DNA of 64,000 bases from Candidatus Zixiibacteriota bacterium (GTDB lineage Bacteria; Zixibacteria; MSB-5A5; GN15; FEB-12), in assembly GCA_022571845.1 (NCBI GenBank), contig JACZXB010000001.1, positions 1 through 64,000 on the forward strand, read 5' to 3'. Of the stretch, positions 37,719-46,413 are shown piece after piece (position 1 is the stretch's first letter; each line of letters opens with the position of its first letter). The position numbers were made by a program, and so were the translations under genes. The notes below the pieces were generated by a model. That model was not told the origin of the DNA. It saw nothing but the letters and a program-made list of their open reading frames with translations, and searched no databases.

Positions 37719-38019
37719 GCAACGTTTTTTGCAGAAAACACTTGACAGTCGGGAGCTAACTATTCACGTTAACTTATATTCGCTGTGGATCTTCAGGGCA
37801 TCGTAAAATCAACAGTCAGCGGAAGTTAAGCAAGGACGACTTAACGCTCGGGGCAGGGACAGCAATCCCGAAGTTTTACTGAGAAGGAAATTTTCGTGAT
37901 GTATGGTAATTTGCAGAAAAGAGTAAGTTTTGACTTGGACGGTTGCCCAAATTAGCGCAAGGGCAAAAAATAAAGCTAATGACCTAAATTCGACCAAGGC
38001 AGGGTGGGCCTATTTTCGG

Positions 38020-38574
38020 ATGTCAAATTACAAAGCCTTAAATTTCGGGATTTTCCTCATAGCCTTGGCAGCGCTTGGCGTCTTTTTCCTGCCGGCAGTT
38101 GCTGGCGGAGAAGAAGGGACTATCCCGGCAACAGTTCAAATCAGGACAGTGCTCACCCTCACCAGGACAGAAGACCTTAACTTTGGTCAGATCCGTTCGG
38201 GGGATGAAGACGGCACGGTAACTGTCACCCCCTTGAACGAACGTTTTGCTTCCGAGGGTATAATTTTACGTGCCTTAACAAACTTCAGCCGAGCCGAGTT
38301 CATAATAACCGGCGATCCTGATGCTTTTTACAACATCACGCCGGTGCTTGATTTCGCTCTGCACGACCAAGGTGAAAATCCAATTCCCGGCGAAACCATT
38401 TTGCAGGTTACCAACCTGTTAAGTTACAGTACTACTGTTGGCGCCGTGACATTGGTTGGTCAGTTTGACCCTAACGGCGTCGATTCCGTCTATGTGGGAG
38501 GGACGCTGCTGGTACCGGCAGGCGCTAAGTTCGGGAAATACGGAGGAGAAGTTACTCTTACTTTTAACTACTAG
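38020..38574 (+). CDS. DUF4402 secreted protein (probable fimbrial subunit)
   Basis: About 184 residues from ATG at 38020; an in-frame upstream ATG 30 codons earlier would leave no N-terminal signal. Signal peptide about 1-28. The mature part is a DUF4402 domain: LTRTEDLNFGQIRSGDEDG, a central beta region with RALTNFSRAEFIITGDPDAFY (two parts), and the end VYVGGTLLVPAGAKFGKYGG followed by EVTLTFNY. DUF4402 proteins are Ig-like and accompany PapD-type chaperones. The gene is first in a cluster with a second small secreted protein, a chaperone and an usher-like barrel, so it is probably a pilus subunit. Confidence 0.8.
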   Translation: MSNYKALNFGIFLIALAALGVFFLPAVAGGEEGTIPATVQIRTVLTLTRTEDLNFGQIRSGDEDGTVTVTPLNERFASEGIILRALTNFSRAEFIITGDPDAFYNITPVLDFALHDQGENPIPGETILQVTNLLSYSTTVGAVTLVGQFDPNGVDSVYVGGTLLVPAGAKFGKYGGEVTLTFNY

Positions 38575-38683
38575 ATAAAGCCGTTTAAATAAAGAGAATT
38601 GTCAAATGAGAATTGAAAACACTTATCAGGAAAGGAGATAATTGCCTATGCTATCAATTCCCGTAGGGGGGGATTTTGATTAG

Positions 38684-38700
38684 GCTCCTTATTTAGGAGC
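38684..38700 (+). other. Hairpin between the two subunit genes
   Basis: A perfect 6-bp stem, GCTCCT/AGGAGC with a 5-nt loop, about 40 nt upstream of the second subunit gene. No T run follows, so processing, pausing or differential expression is more likely than termination. Confidence 0.45.
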
Positions 38701-38738
38701 AGGATATAATATTTTAACTTTATTTGGAGAATTAAAAA

Positions 38739-39275
38739 ATGAAAACAAAGCACTTAACCAGATTAGTAATGGTAAGTCTGCTGATGGCCGGCCTGCTGAC
38801 TTTTGTGGCAACAAGCACAAAAGCGATAACAGGAACTATCGGTTCAACCGTTAACATAGAATGTGCGGTAGAAATAGCTTCAAACGGGGGGTCACTTGAC
38901 TTTGGTTATTTGGCTGCACCTGGGAATGGTCTATGCGACGTATGGACAGTCTCGCCAATTAATGGCGTGGGATTGGTTCATTCCGGCACTGGGAATGGCA
39001 CTGATTTCCTTTCCGGCGACCACAGCGCGGGCAGTTTTACACTCACAGGCAGCGAGCCCATTATCTACTCTGTTGCAGTTACGACCGACTTCAGCGACGG
39101 GAACTTGACCCTTTCAAATTTAACACTGGATCCGTTAAGTCCCCAGGACCCAAGTCCGATGACCGGGGATTGCCTGACGCTGCCTGTCTCTGTAGGTGGC
39201 GACCTGCAAGTTTGCCCGGGCGCGGCTCAGGGACTTCACAATGATGCGGTAATTACAATAACAGCAAACTATTAA
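38739..39275 (+). CDS. Second secreted subunit-like protein of the chaperone/usher locus
   Basis: 178 residues with a signal peptide (about 1-30). The mature protein starts ITGTIGSTVNIECAVEIAS and ends HNDAVITITANY, a terminal strand ending in Asn-Tyr like that of the DUF4402 neighbour (TLTFNY). Such alternating terminal strands suit donor-strand pairing with a chaperone. The middle has LDFGYLAAPG and TLSNLTLDPL, and Cys residues that could pair. It lies 164 nt after the DUF4402 gene and 154 nt before the chaperone. Likely a second pilin or tip/adaptor subunit; no named family recognised. Confidence 0.7.
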   Translation: MKTKHLTRLVMVSLLMAGLLTFVATSTKAITGTIGSTVNIECAVEIASNGGSLDFGYLAAPGNGLCDVWTVSPINGVGLVHSGTGNGTDFLSGDHSAGSFTLTGSEPIIYSVAVTTDFSDGNLTLSNLTLDPLSPQDPSPMTGDCLTLPVSVGGDLQVCPGAAQGLHNDAVITITANY

Positions 39276-39428
39276 CCGAGAGTTAAATATTGGTTGATTT
39301 TAGCGTTGTTGACTGATAAATATGTGTTAAAATAAGCGGTCGGCCCACAGACTTTTTCCGGATATTTTATTCAGGTTAAAGCTGTGGGTTAGGGTCGCAC
39401 TTTGAAAAACGCTGTTTTTTGAAAGAGA

Positions 39429-40334
39429 GTGAACAAAGTAAGAACGCTTGATATAGTCCGAGCGGAAAGGTTGAGATATGCCTCCTTGCGTTTAGCTGTT
39501 ATCGTACTGGCTTCTCTAATTCTTGTAATGGCTTGTTCTTCCTCAATAGCGCAGGATCTGGGCGGCTTGACAGTCACACCTACGCGGATCGTTTTTGAGG
39601 GTCGCGACCGAAGCGCCGAGGTTCTCTTAGTTAATACAACCTCGATTGCTATGACCTATCGGATATCTTTTAAGAACATGAGGATGCTTGAAAATGGCTC
39701 TTATGAAGACATTGATACCCCCAGGAAGGGAGAGCTTTTTGCTGACCAGATGATTCGCTATTCGCCTCGTCAGGTAGTTCTTGAACCGGGCGTGTCACAA
39801 ACTGTACGATTATTGCTGCGTAAACCGGTGAATCTGGCCACCGGTGAGTACCGCTCTCACCTTCTGTTCCAGGGCATACCGCCAGAGACTGCCGGTCAGG
39901 ACATTGAAAATCTGGACCTCAAGGAAGGAGAGCTTCAGATTCGGATTAAAACTGCTTTTGCTGTTACAATACCAGTAATTGCCCGCCACGGAGAGCTATC
40001 AGCAATGGTGTCGATCACAGACCTCGCTCTCACACCTTCTGAAAACCCGGACAAACCGGCGATATTATTTTTCCGGCTAAATCGCAGTGGTAACAGGACG
40101 GTGTCCGGGGATATTGAAGTGACATTTAAGTCCAATCAGGGAGGAGATGAGTACGTTGTGAACCTGGTTCGTGGTATTGCCGTATTATGTCCCTATCCTG
40201 CACGCATAGTGAGACTTTCCTTAGGGCCGCCGGAAGGGGTAGTAATGCAGAACGGCAGTTTGCATCTTGTTTACCGCGCCAGCCCGGAGGAGGGTGGCAA
40301 AATTCTGGCCGAAGCTGACATTCAAGTCCCTTGA
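39429..40334 (+). CDS. PapD-like periplasmic fimbrial chaperone
   Basis: 301 residues from GTG at 39429. Signal peptide about 1-41 (ending SSSIAQ). Domain 1 (about 43-160) is the Ig-like PapD fold: LTVTPTRIVFEGRDRSAEVL, TYRISFKNMRM, then IRYSPRQVVLEPGVSQTVRL and the G1-strand region GEYRSHLLFQGIP. Domain 2 spans about 170-301. In such systems the chaperone lends a strand to each subunit in the periplasm and hands it to the usher. It belongs to the non-classical group found with DUF4402 genes. The DNA looks more GC-rich than genes before 37 kb. Confidence 0.85.
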   Translation: MNKVRTLDIVRAERLRYASLRLAVIVLASLILVMACSSSIAQDLGGLTVTPTRIVFEGRDRSAEVLLVNTTSIAMTYRISFKNMRMLENGSYEDIDTPRKGELFADQMIRYSPRQVVLEPGVSQTVRLLLRKPVNLATGEYRSHLLFQGIPPETAGQDIENLDLKEGELQIRIKTAFAVTIPVIARHGELSAMVSITDLALTPSENPDKPAILFFRLNRSGNRTVSGDIEVTFKSNQGGDEYVVNLVRGIAVLCPYPARIVRLSLGPPEGVVMQNGSLHLVYRASPEEGGKILAEADIQVP

Positions 40335-40480
40335 AAGCCCACGGGCTACTTCAGTTGTACCACCAATTTCAAAAGTGAAGAACAGTCGGTGGCACTCTGC
40401 GGAACAACAGAAATAGTGGTAATAGACATCAGAAGTGCTGCTCAGCTCTTAGCTTCAATCAAAAAGTGTCGCAACGACTC

Positions 40481-43195
40481 ATGACTCCATTGCGAGTCCT
40501 CTTTCTAACGCTAACAATTCTCGTCATAAGTACAGCCGTCCCGCTTTGGCCTGTTTCCGGTCAGCCGATCGAAGAGAGAAAGTCTGGTAACCCCCTTGTC
40601 CCTGTCGAGCGCTCCGATGAAGAGCTGCTGGTGCTGGAGGTGCGGCTGGGCCGCTATATCTTGAGCGACGGCATTATCGGCTATATCCACCGGGGGGGAG
40701 TTTTGCTGTCACTCGAAGAGATGGCCAGGGTGCTAGAATTTCCCATCTCCGTCAAGCCGGCCGCCGGCCAGGCCGACGGCTGGTTTATTAACGAAAACCG
40801 GCGGTTTTCTCTCGATATTGCCCGGGGTGAAGTAGTGGTGGAGGGCAAGGCTAGATCGTATGAGCGGAGCCTGGTGGAACTGCACCGGGATGGTATTTAC
40901 GTAGACGCCACCTTATTCGGGCATTGGTTTCCGGTTGACCTTGAATATGATCTGGCCCGACTGATAGTCAATGTTGTCTCGCGTGAACCGCTCCCGCTGG
41001 AAAAGCGTCTTAAGCGAGAAAAGGCGCGGCAACATCTGGGGCGCGGGGCAGGAGCGGCTCCGGTTTACCCGAGAGTAAATGCTCATTACAGTTTTTTCGA
41101 CTGGCCTTTTATTGATGCAAACTTAAATCTTTTAAAACGCAGTCCTGAGACCGGCGGCCGCGAGGGACGCTACAGCGGACTGGTAAGCGGCGACCTCTTG
41201 TTTATGAGCTCTGTTTTTTTTCTGGCGGGAATTGACGAGGACTCACTGACCGATGTCAGGCTGACAATGGGGCGATCTGATCCTGACGGGACTCTACTGG
41301 GGCCATTGCAGGCCCAGACGTTTAAGTTGGGTGACGTCTTCAGTCCGCAGATTCCACTCATATCAATCAGCCGGGTCGGACGGGGCGCCGAGATTTCAAA
41401 CTTTCCGCTTAATCGACCAAGCGAATTTGACCGCACTACTCTGCAGGGTGAACTGCCGCTGGAATGGGAGGTGGAGCTTTACCGTAACGAAATCCTGCTG
41501 GATTTCCGCACCTCTCGTGCCGACGGACGCTATGAGTTCATTGACGTGCCGCTTCTTTATGGTCTTAACATCCTGCGTCTTATCTTCTACGGGCCACAGG
41601 GACAGACGCGGGAGAAAGTGCAACGTATCCTGGTAGGCGCAGGATTAGTTCGTCCCGGGAAACTGCACTACCGCCTGGCCGCCAGCCAGCAGGACAAGTA
41701 CTTGTTTCGGCTTGAAAGGAATGTGCAGGACGAGGAACTGGTGGGACAGGGTCGTTTTCTGGCTGAATATGAATGGGGTATCAGCAGAAAATTTTCTATT
41801 TCCGGAAACGGGGTAAGCCTGCCGTTTGTAGAGGGGCGGCGATATTATGGCAGCCTGGGACTGCGCGCAGCCATGTTGGGGGCGTTTACACGGGTGGATA
41901 TGAGCCGCGAGTACAACGGCGGCACGGCACTGCAGGTGGCCACGCAGTTCAATTTTCTGGGGCACGACGTTTTTGCCGAGCACGGCCAATATTTTGACTT
42001 TGTCAGCGAGCGGATTAGAGAGCAGAGAGACCCGATTGTAAGTTTGACGAAACTCAGGTTCGACGGCGTACTGCCACTCTGGCCGTTGCTGCGCATACCG
42101 TTTGGTTTTACCGGAAATATCGAAAGGCGACAGTCGGGACGCGTACGGTATGACGGCTCGAACCGTCTCTCGCTGTTTTTGCGCGGCGTATCATTTTCCA
42201 ACACGCTTACCGGTTCCTTGAACCGCGGCGGCGGCACAGTGACAACTACCCGGGTAAACGGCACGCTTCTGTTAAGTGGACGTCTGAAGCGGCTGTCACT
42301 GCGTTCGCAGTTGAGCTATGAGCCTCCGCCTAACCACAGGTTTCTCAGCGTGGCTCTTACCAGCGATTATGCGATTCCCAACAGTTTTGGCACGCATTTT
42401 ACGGTAAACAAGCAACTGCAGGACGACCGCCGGACAACTTATTCAGTTGGAATTAACCGCACCTTCGATGCCTTCCTGATGGGCCTGGACGGCAGGTATG
42501 AAGACGATGAGAATTACTCCATCCGTCTTTCAATCACATTCAGCCTGGGTGTGAAACCAAGAAGCAATAGTCTGCATTTGAGTTCCCGCAGAATGGGAAA
42601 CAATGGGGCGGCGTCGGTGCGAGTATTTCTCGATAAGAACCTCGATGGAATTTACGACCTCGGTGACCAGCCGCTCGAGGGTGTGCGACTCCGACGCGGC
42701 GGCAGGACTTCAAAACCGACTGACAAAAAAGGCATAGCCTATATCCCCAACCTGTCCAGCCATCGGCCGACTGACATCACGATTGAAATAGGGAGTCTTG
42801 AGGATCCTTTTTGGATTCCAATTAATAAAGGGTTAACTGTTGTTCCTCGCCCGGGAAAATCGATATCACTTGAGTTCCCTGTCATTGTTACGGGCGAAGT
42901 TGACGGTATCGTGTATCTGCGGCGGGACACAGCCGTGAAGGTCGTCTCAAACGTGGTACTCGAACTCGTCAATAGTGAAAATGATATTGTACAGCAAACA
43001 AAGAGCACTTTTGACGGATTTTATCTGTTTACGATGGTACCGCCCGGACAATACATAGTGCGCATTTCGCCAGAGCAAGTAAAGCGCTTGAACCTTGAGC
43101 CTCCACCGGACCGCCAGGTTGTCATTGAAGGTGACGGTACAATAGTCAGCGGCGTAGATTTTATAATCGAGAGAAAGAGAGAAGGAGAAGAATGA
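40481..43195 (+). CDS. Usher-like outer-membrane protein with carboxypeptidase-regulatory-like C-terminal domains
   Basis: About 904 residues from ATG at 40481 (a GTG five codons earlier is the alternative; neither has a clear Shine-Dalgarno). Signal peptide about 1-28. An N-terminal domain (about 45-180) reads LEVRLGRYILSDGIIGYIHR and DGIYVDATLFGHWFP. A long amphipathic beta-strand region (about 190-690) includes the usher-like SNFPLNRPSEFDRTTLQGEL and LYRNEILLDF. The C-terminus (about 700-895) has two Ig-like/regulatory domains (VRVFLDKNLDGIYDLGDQPL, then STFDGFYLFTMVPPGQYIVR). The order fits a translocation pore for fimbrial subunits, though it is far from classical FimD. GC-rich compared with neighbours; transfer is likely. 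Confidence 0.78.
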   Translation: MTPLRVLFLTLTILVISTAVPLWPVSGQPIEERKSGNPLVPVERSDEELLVLEVRLGRYILSDGIIGYIHRGGVLLSLEEMARVLEFPISVKPAAGQADGWFINENRRFSLDIARGEVVVEGKARSYERSLVELHRDGIYVDATLFGHWFPVDLEYDLARLIVNVVSREPLPLEKRLKREKARQHLGRGAGAAPVYPRVNAHYSFFDWPFIDANLNLLKRSPETGGREGRYSGLVSGDLLFMSSVFFLAGIDEDSLTDVRLTMGRSDPDGTLLGPLQAQTFKLGDVFSPQIPLISISRVGRGAEISNFPLNRPSEFDRTTLQGELPLEWEVELYRNEILLDFRTSRADGRYEFIDVPLLYGLNILRLIFYGPQGQTREKVQRILVGAGLVRPGKLHYRLAASQQDKYLFRLERNVQDEELVGQGRFLAEYEWGISRKFSISGNGVSLPFVEGRRYYGSLGLRAAMLGAFTRVDMSREYNGGTALQVATQFNFLGHDVFAEHGQYFDFVSERIREQRDPIVSLTKLRFDGVLPLWPLLRIPFGFTGNIERRQSGRVRYDGSNRLSLFLRGVSFSNTLTGSLNRGGGTVTTTRVNGTLLLSGRLKRLSLRSQLSYEPPPNHRFLSVALTSDYAIPNSFGTHFTVNKQLQDDRRTTYSVGINRTFDAFLMGLDGRYEDDENYSIRLSITFSLGVKPRSNSLHLSSRRMGNNGAASVRVFLDKNLDGIYDLGDQPLEGVRLRRGGRTSKPTDKKGIAYIPNLSSHRPTDITIEIGSLEDPFWIPINKGLTVVPRPGKSISLEFPVIVTGEVDGIVYLRRDTAVKVVSNVVLELVNSENDIVQQTKSTFDGFYLFTMVPPGQYIVRISPEQVKRLNLEPPPDRQVVIEGDGTIVSGVDFIIERKREGEE

Positions 43196-43261
43196 TAATA
43201 TGAATAGTATTGAGGGGAGCGTGCCGCACAATTTTATAAGGACGAGGCTCGAAGTCTATCA

Positions 43262-43274
43262 ATGCCGGAGGTCG
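43262..43274 (+). repeat. Direct repeat copy 2 (ATGCCGGAGGTCG)
   Basis: Identical over 13 bases to the tRNA-Leu 3' end at 53564-53576, and the near-twin of copy 1 at 37547. It lies between the usher-like gene and the lipoprotein gene. Confidence 0.5.
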
Positions 43275-43474
43275 AGGTTACTACAATACCGACACGATTC
43301 AGACTATATTTACTGGTACTACAAGTTTTGAATTGATGCCTAATCCCTATCATCGCACCAATATGTAATCACTCCAGAAGTAACCTGGTTCCTTGTGGGG
43401 AAACTCATTATATTGAAATGTAGTAAAAGGGGGAGTATAAATCCGATCTTCATTTAGGCTCTTTTTGCATCTAA

Positions 43475-43627
43475 GCCCTTTTGGTAGGCGTAGGGCCGGA
43501 GGCCGAGGAGTACCTGGAATGGCTCCTGTCGCAGCAGCCTGATGGCAAGGTGACGATGTCAAGAGTCAATACAAGGAGAAAAAAGTTATGGGCTCAGTAC
43601 GAAGACCATGGGACACAGTCTGACTAA
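43475..43627 (+). pseudogene. Unrecognised C-terminal coding fragment
   Basis: A 50-codon stretch bounded by TAA at both ends, with protein-like composition (EEYLEWLLSQQPDGKVTMSR, then NTRRKKLWAQYEDHG). No start codon precedes the conserved-looking part. Probably the tail of a gene truncated at the island junction; family not recognised. Confidence 0.35.
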
Positions 43628-43783
43628 ACCTGACGACTTGGATAAAGTTCAAGCTTCGCAAAATAACCGACTGCAAGATGACACAAGAGACTATCCTTCC
43701 AGCCATGTTTCCCTGGTAAAGAGTGACTTTTAGAGAGCCCCTTATGCCAATACACTATAATCCGGATTGTCTGAAGACGTGCA

Positions 43784-45085
43784 CTACATTCCGACGCCCC
43801 CTTTAACAGCCGGTCCTGCACTAGAGACGCCGCCTGCGCCACAGCGAGTCTCTGAAGTAAATCCATCCGGTCCGTTCGAATTGACGGTTAGACTTTCAAA
43901 GAACTGTCCGGAGCCGTCAGCGGAGATCGGGAGAAGCGCTTGGTGTTTAAAACTTGAAGCTGAGCTCTTGCGTGAGCTAAGATAACTATTATGCTTCTCT
44001 GTAATTACCGCAGAGAGCTCATCACCGGTGGGTTCTCCGGTTAGCGGATTAATCGGTTGAGCGGTTAACTCCGCGCTGGCTGAAAAGTGTGTCCCGTACA
44101 CACCATCTTCACTCAGTGTTGAAACCTGTTCCAGGCTGACCGGACCGGTGACATACAGAAAATCCAGTGGACCGTCAGCGCAGAATGGCTTTGGCACAGC
44201 CTGATTGAACTCAATGACAAATGACTGTGTGCGAGTTTCCGCAATGCGCGGCGCCTTTCCGGCCAGATTCAGGATCATGGCGTTACCGTCCGTTCCAATC
44301 GGAACATCTTCGCTCACGTCGGAAATCGGTCCACCGATAAGTGAACGCAATTCAACCGGCAATCCGTTGTAAACGACGCTCGGAATCTCGCGAAACGGTG
44401 AATCATTAAAGCCTGGTACGGGAACCATCGGGATTGATGAATCCAAAAGGCCGCTACGAATGAAGTCGACAATGACAAATTGTTCTGCGAGTTCCCAATT
44501 GAGAACCTGGTGTGTGGTGGTACCGGGGATGAGAACTTCAAAATGTACATTCGCGATAGTAATATCACCGGCTCGAAAGAGGCGCAGATGAAAGCGCAAC
44601 TGCTGGTGATCACCGCATTCAAGTTGAATTGCGCTAGCGGTCCATCCGCTCTGCTCACTGTAAGCGGTTTGAACATCACCAATAGCGTCATCCCAGACCG
44701 AGTTGAACGGCGCAACCGGCGGCATCCCGAAAGCTGATCGATCTCCATCGAGTTCGAGCAGGGCCGCCCGAATATCCAGTGGATCAGCGGCGCCAACAAA
44801 GATCAGGTTAATCGGGTCCTGCGGCGTGGCACTGAAATTCGTGCCGGTGTAGGGCCAGACGTTCCACATCGCTGTCCCAAAAGTGATAGTGTTTACCCCA
44901 GACGGAGCCGGGAAATCCTTCATTCTCCGGGCTGCCGCAAAGGTAAAGAAAGGTGATTGATCCCCCCACCAAGGCGAGTCGTTGTCTTCTATGAATACTT
45001 CTGTGGGACTCTTGTGAGTTTCACAGCCCACCAGCGCGGCGACCATGAGAATCAATACGATTGTTAATGTGTGACGGTGTTTCAT
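43784..45085 (-). CDS. Secreted lipoprotein of unknown function
   Basis: About 433 residues from ATG at 45085, which has AGGAGAAGG just upstream. An in-frame ATG at 45124, overlapping the desaturase stop as ATGA, is the alternative and would add 13 residues. The signal peptide ends in a lipobox (AALVGCETH), so the protein should be lipid-anchored. The body is beta-rich, with NTITFGTAMWNVWPYTGTNF and VHFEVLIPGTTTHQVLNWEL, and has no known motif. The last about 35 residues are Gly/Ser-rich. Third gene of the sigma-54-driven operon, after the SDR remnant and the desaturase. Confidence 0.75.
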   Translation of the reverse strand: MKHRHTLTIVLILMVAALVGCETHKSPTEVFIEDNDSPWWGDQSPFFTFAAARRMKDFPAPSGVNTITFGTAMWNVWPYTGTNFSATPQDPINLIFVGAADPLDIRAALLELDGDRSAFGMPPVAPFNSVWDDAIGDVQTAYSEQSGWTASAIQLECGDHQQLRFHLRLFRAGDITIANVHFEVLIPGTTTHQVLNWELAEQFVIVDFIRSGLLDSSIPMVPVPGFNDSPFREIPSVVYNGLPVELRSLIGGPISDVSEDVPIGTDGNAMILNLAGKAPRIAETRTQSFVIEFNQAVPKPFCADGPLDFLYVTGPVSLEQVSTLSEDGVYGTHFSASAELTAQPINPLTGEPTGDELSAVITEKHNSYLSSRKSSASSFKHQALLPISADGSGQFFESLTVNSNGPDGFTSETRCGAGGVSSAGPAVKGGVGM

Positions 45086-45120
45086 TTCCTTCTCCTTCCG
45101 TTTGGAATTAAATGTTCTGT

Positions 45121-46059
45121 TCATGATAAAACCTCACTCTTTTTCTTGTTAGGAGGTGCATATCCATGTACTCCTGTTCTAAAGGCGTCATAGAGAAACA
45201 CGAAGTATGATTTATAGATAAAAGCGCCCGCTTTGCTATATTCATCCTGTAATAAAAGATGCAATTTGGGCAAATTATACCAGGGCATAGTCGGATATAG
45301 GTGATGTTCCAAATGGTAATTGAGATTGATATTCAAGAACGACAAGATTTTGTTACTTGTAACAGTTCTTGTCTCTATCAGGTCGCTCCCTGGTTCAGTC
45401 ATCGTGTGTTCAGCCCATCCCCTAATATTTCCAAACGAAATGGCAACAAATAGGGGAATTAACCAGCAATGCAGCAATTCATTGACAAAGTGAAACTTTA
45501 TTGCCGTTAGAAATATAAAGAAGTAGATAACGAGCAAGAGAGCGTATTCAATTATTACTTCTTTTTTCTCATATTTTCTTCCGCGTTTTAAAGCAGTAAC
45601 AGCAATGTGAACAATATAAACTGCCGATCCAATTATAATCCAAAGGTAGAACGCTAGAGTTTGTAGAAATTTGTTTGAGCTTACGTTCTTGAATTCATCG
45701 GGGTCATCTTCTGTTCTTGTATATCTATGATGAAACATATGGGTGACTTTGTAAGCACTGGCTGAAAAGAAGGCAGGGATGACTAGTATGAAACTAAACC
45801 ACTTATCCAGTTTCCGGTTTCTAAAAAGGTTTCCATGACTACCTTCATGCATCATATTTGCCATTGCATGTATAGCTGTTCCAATTGCTATATAGCACAA
45901 TATTCTTAATGCCAAGAAATCAGTATTCAAAAGAGTCCATCCTGCGAGGATCCACATGGCTATAAAAACCAGTACAACCAGATTCCACATTGGATTAACC
46001 TGCAGTAATTTATGAATTTCCTGTTTCTGCTGATAGCTCAGATTTTTCTTCCATGACAT
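45121..46059 (-). CDS. Membrane fatty acid desaturase
   Basis: 312 residues with four to six membrane segments and the three His boxes of di-iron desaturases: H71EGSH75, H107MFHH111 and a late NYHLEHH. These enzymes use O2 and an electron donor to insert double bonds (or hydroxyls) into acyl chains at the cytoplasmic membrane face. The third box in the form HLEHH resembles front-end and acyl-lipid types. Second gene behind the sigma-54 promoter at 46398-46413, so it is likely induced on a specific signal. It may also be read with the lipoprotein gene, which starts at its stop. Confidence 0.88.
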   Translation of the reverse strand: MSWKKNLSYQQKQEIHKLLQVNPMWNLVVLVFIAMWILAGWTLLNTDFLALRILCYIAIGTAIHAMANMMHEGSHGNLFRNRKLDKWFSFILVIPAFFSASAYKVTHMFHHRYTRTEDDPDEFKNVSSNKFLQTLAFYLWIIIGSAVYIVHIAVTALKRGRKYEKKEVIIEYALLLVIYFFIFLTAIKFHFVNELLHCWLIPLFVAISFGNIRGWAEHTMTEPGSDLIETRTVTSNKILSFLNINLNYHLEHHLYPTMPWYNLPKLHLLLQDEYSKAGAFIYKSYFVFLYDAFRTGVHGYAPPNKKKSEVLS

Positions 46060-46085
46060 AACAATTACCTCACTTTATCTTATGG

Positions 46086-46379
46086 TTAATATAATCGACC
46101 ACCAGAAAAACCCAACTGTTTTTCAGAAATGTCTCCTGCCAGCACTATTACTCGGCTTTGCCAATCGAGTGGCAGATTTCCACAACCTACGGATTTCAAA
46201 ATTCCCATGACGCGGGACCAGGCCGAATAATCGTCCTTTCCTCTTACTAACAGGATCACACGAACGCACGGATCGTTTCTCAATAGGTCAACAGTCAACC
46301 TGGCACCTATGTTACCAGTCGCGCCGGTAATCAGAAACAATCTGGATTTATTTGTCATCTTTTTACTAGTCATTTTCAT
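46086..46379 (-). pseudogene. Truncated SDR / thioester-reductase-type NAD(P)-binding fragment
   Basis: 97 residues. It begins as a Rossmann-fold short-chain dehydrogenase of the thioester-reductase (male-sterility) type: LFLITGATGNIGARL (nucleotide loop at about 18-25), VRVILLVRGKD, then SRVIVLAGDISEKQLGFS. Family members have 250-400 residues with a catalytic Tyr-x3-Lys, which is absent because the frame stops right after LGFSGGRLY. It is the first reading frame after the sigma-54 promoter. Probably a remnant; a functional short form is less likely. Confidence 0.75.
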
Positions 46380-46397
46380 TCTCTCTTCTAGAATGAT

Positions 46398-46413
46398 TGC
46401 AAAACCGGTGCCA
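46398..46413 (-). promoter_or_regulatory. Sigma-54 promoter (-24/-12) of the desaturase operon
   Basis: On the minus strand TGGCACCGGTTTTGCA matches the sigma-54 consensus TGGCACGN4TTGCW at all fixed positions but one, with the GG and GC doublets correctly 10 nt apart. The start site should fall near 46387, a few bases before the ATG at 46379. A sigma-54 activator gene lies 3 kb away (49290-50873). Confidence 0.85.

Larger units (their letters stand above)
37493..38019 (+). other. Long structured leader/intergenic region before the fimbrial locus
   Basis: 527 nt without a convincing gene. It holds the direct-repeat copy at 37547 and a strong hairpin at 37678-37718. A TTGACA lies at 37742 with AT-rich possible -10 sequences downstream but no well-spaced match. 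Near 37819-37880 are two smaller hairpins: GTTAAG/CTTAAC with a 9-nt loop, then GGGA/TCCC. A long folded 5' leader for the DUF4402 gene is likely. It does not match a riboswitch that I recognise. Confidence 0.5.
43196..43783. other. 588-nt junction without an intact gene; short decayed coding fragments
   Basis: This gap carries direct-repeat copy 2 (43262) and protein-like but unstarted stretches. One plus-strand frame (43475-43627) reads GPEAEEYLEWLLSQQPDGK and ends at TGA-free QSD followed by TAA. Another ends PNPYHRTNM at 43368. Neither has a credible start or a recognised family. It looks like a junction between two inserted segments. Confidence 0.5.

Noticed and set aside
37800-37900. 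Cyclic-di-GMP riboswitch before the fimbrial locus
   Set aside because: The conserved GEMM core (GGGACGCAAAGC-type sequence and tetraloop receptor) is absent; GGACGACTTAACG only looks similar.
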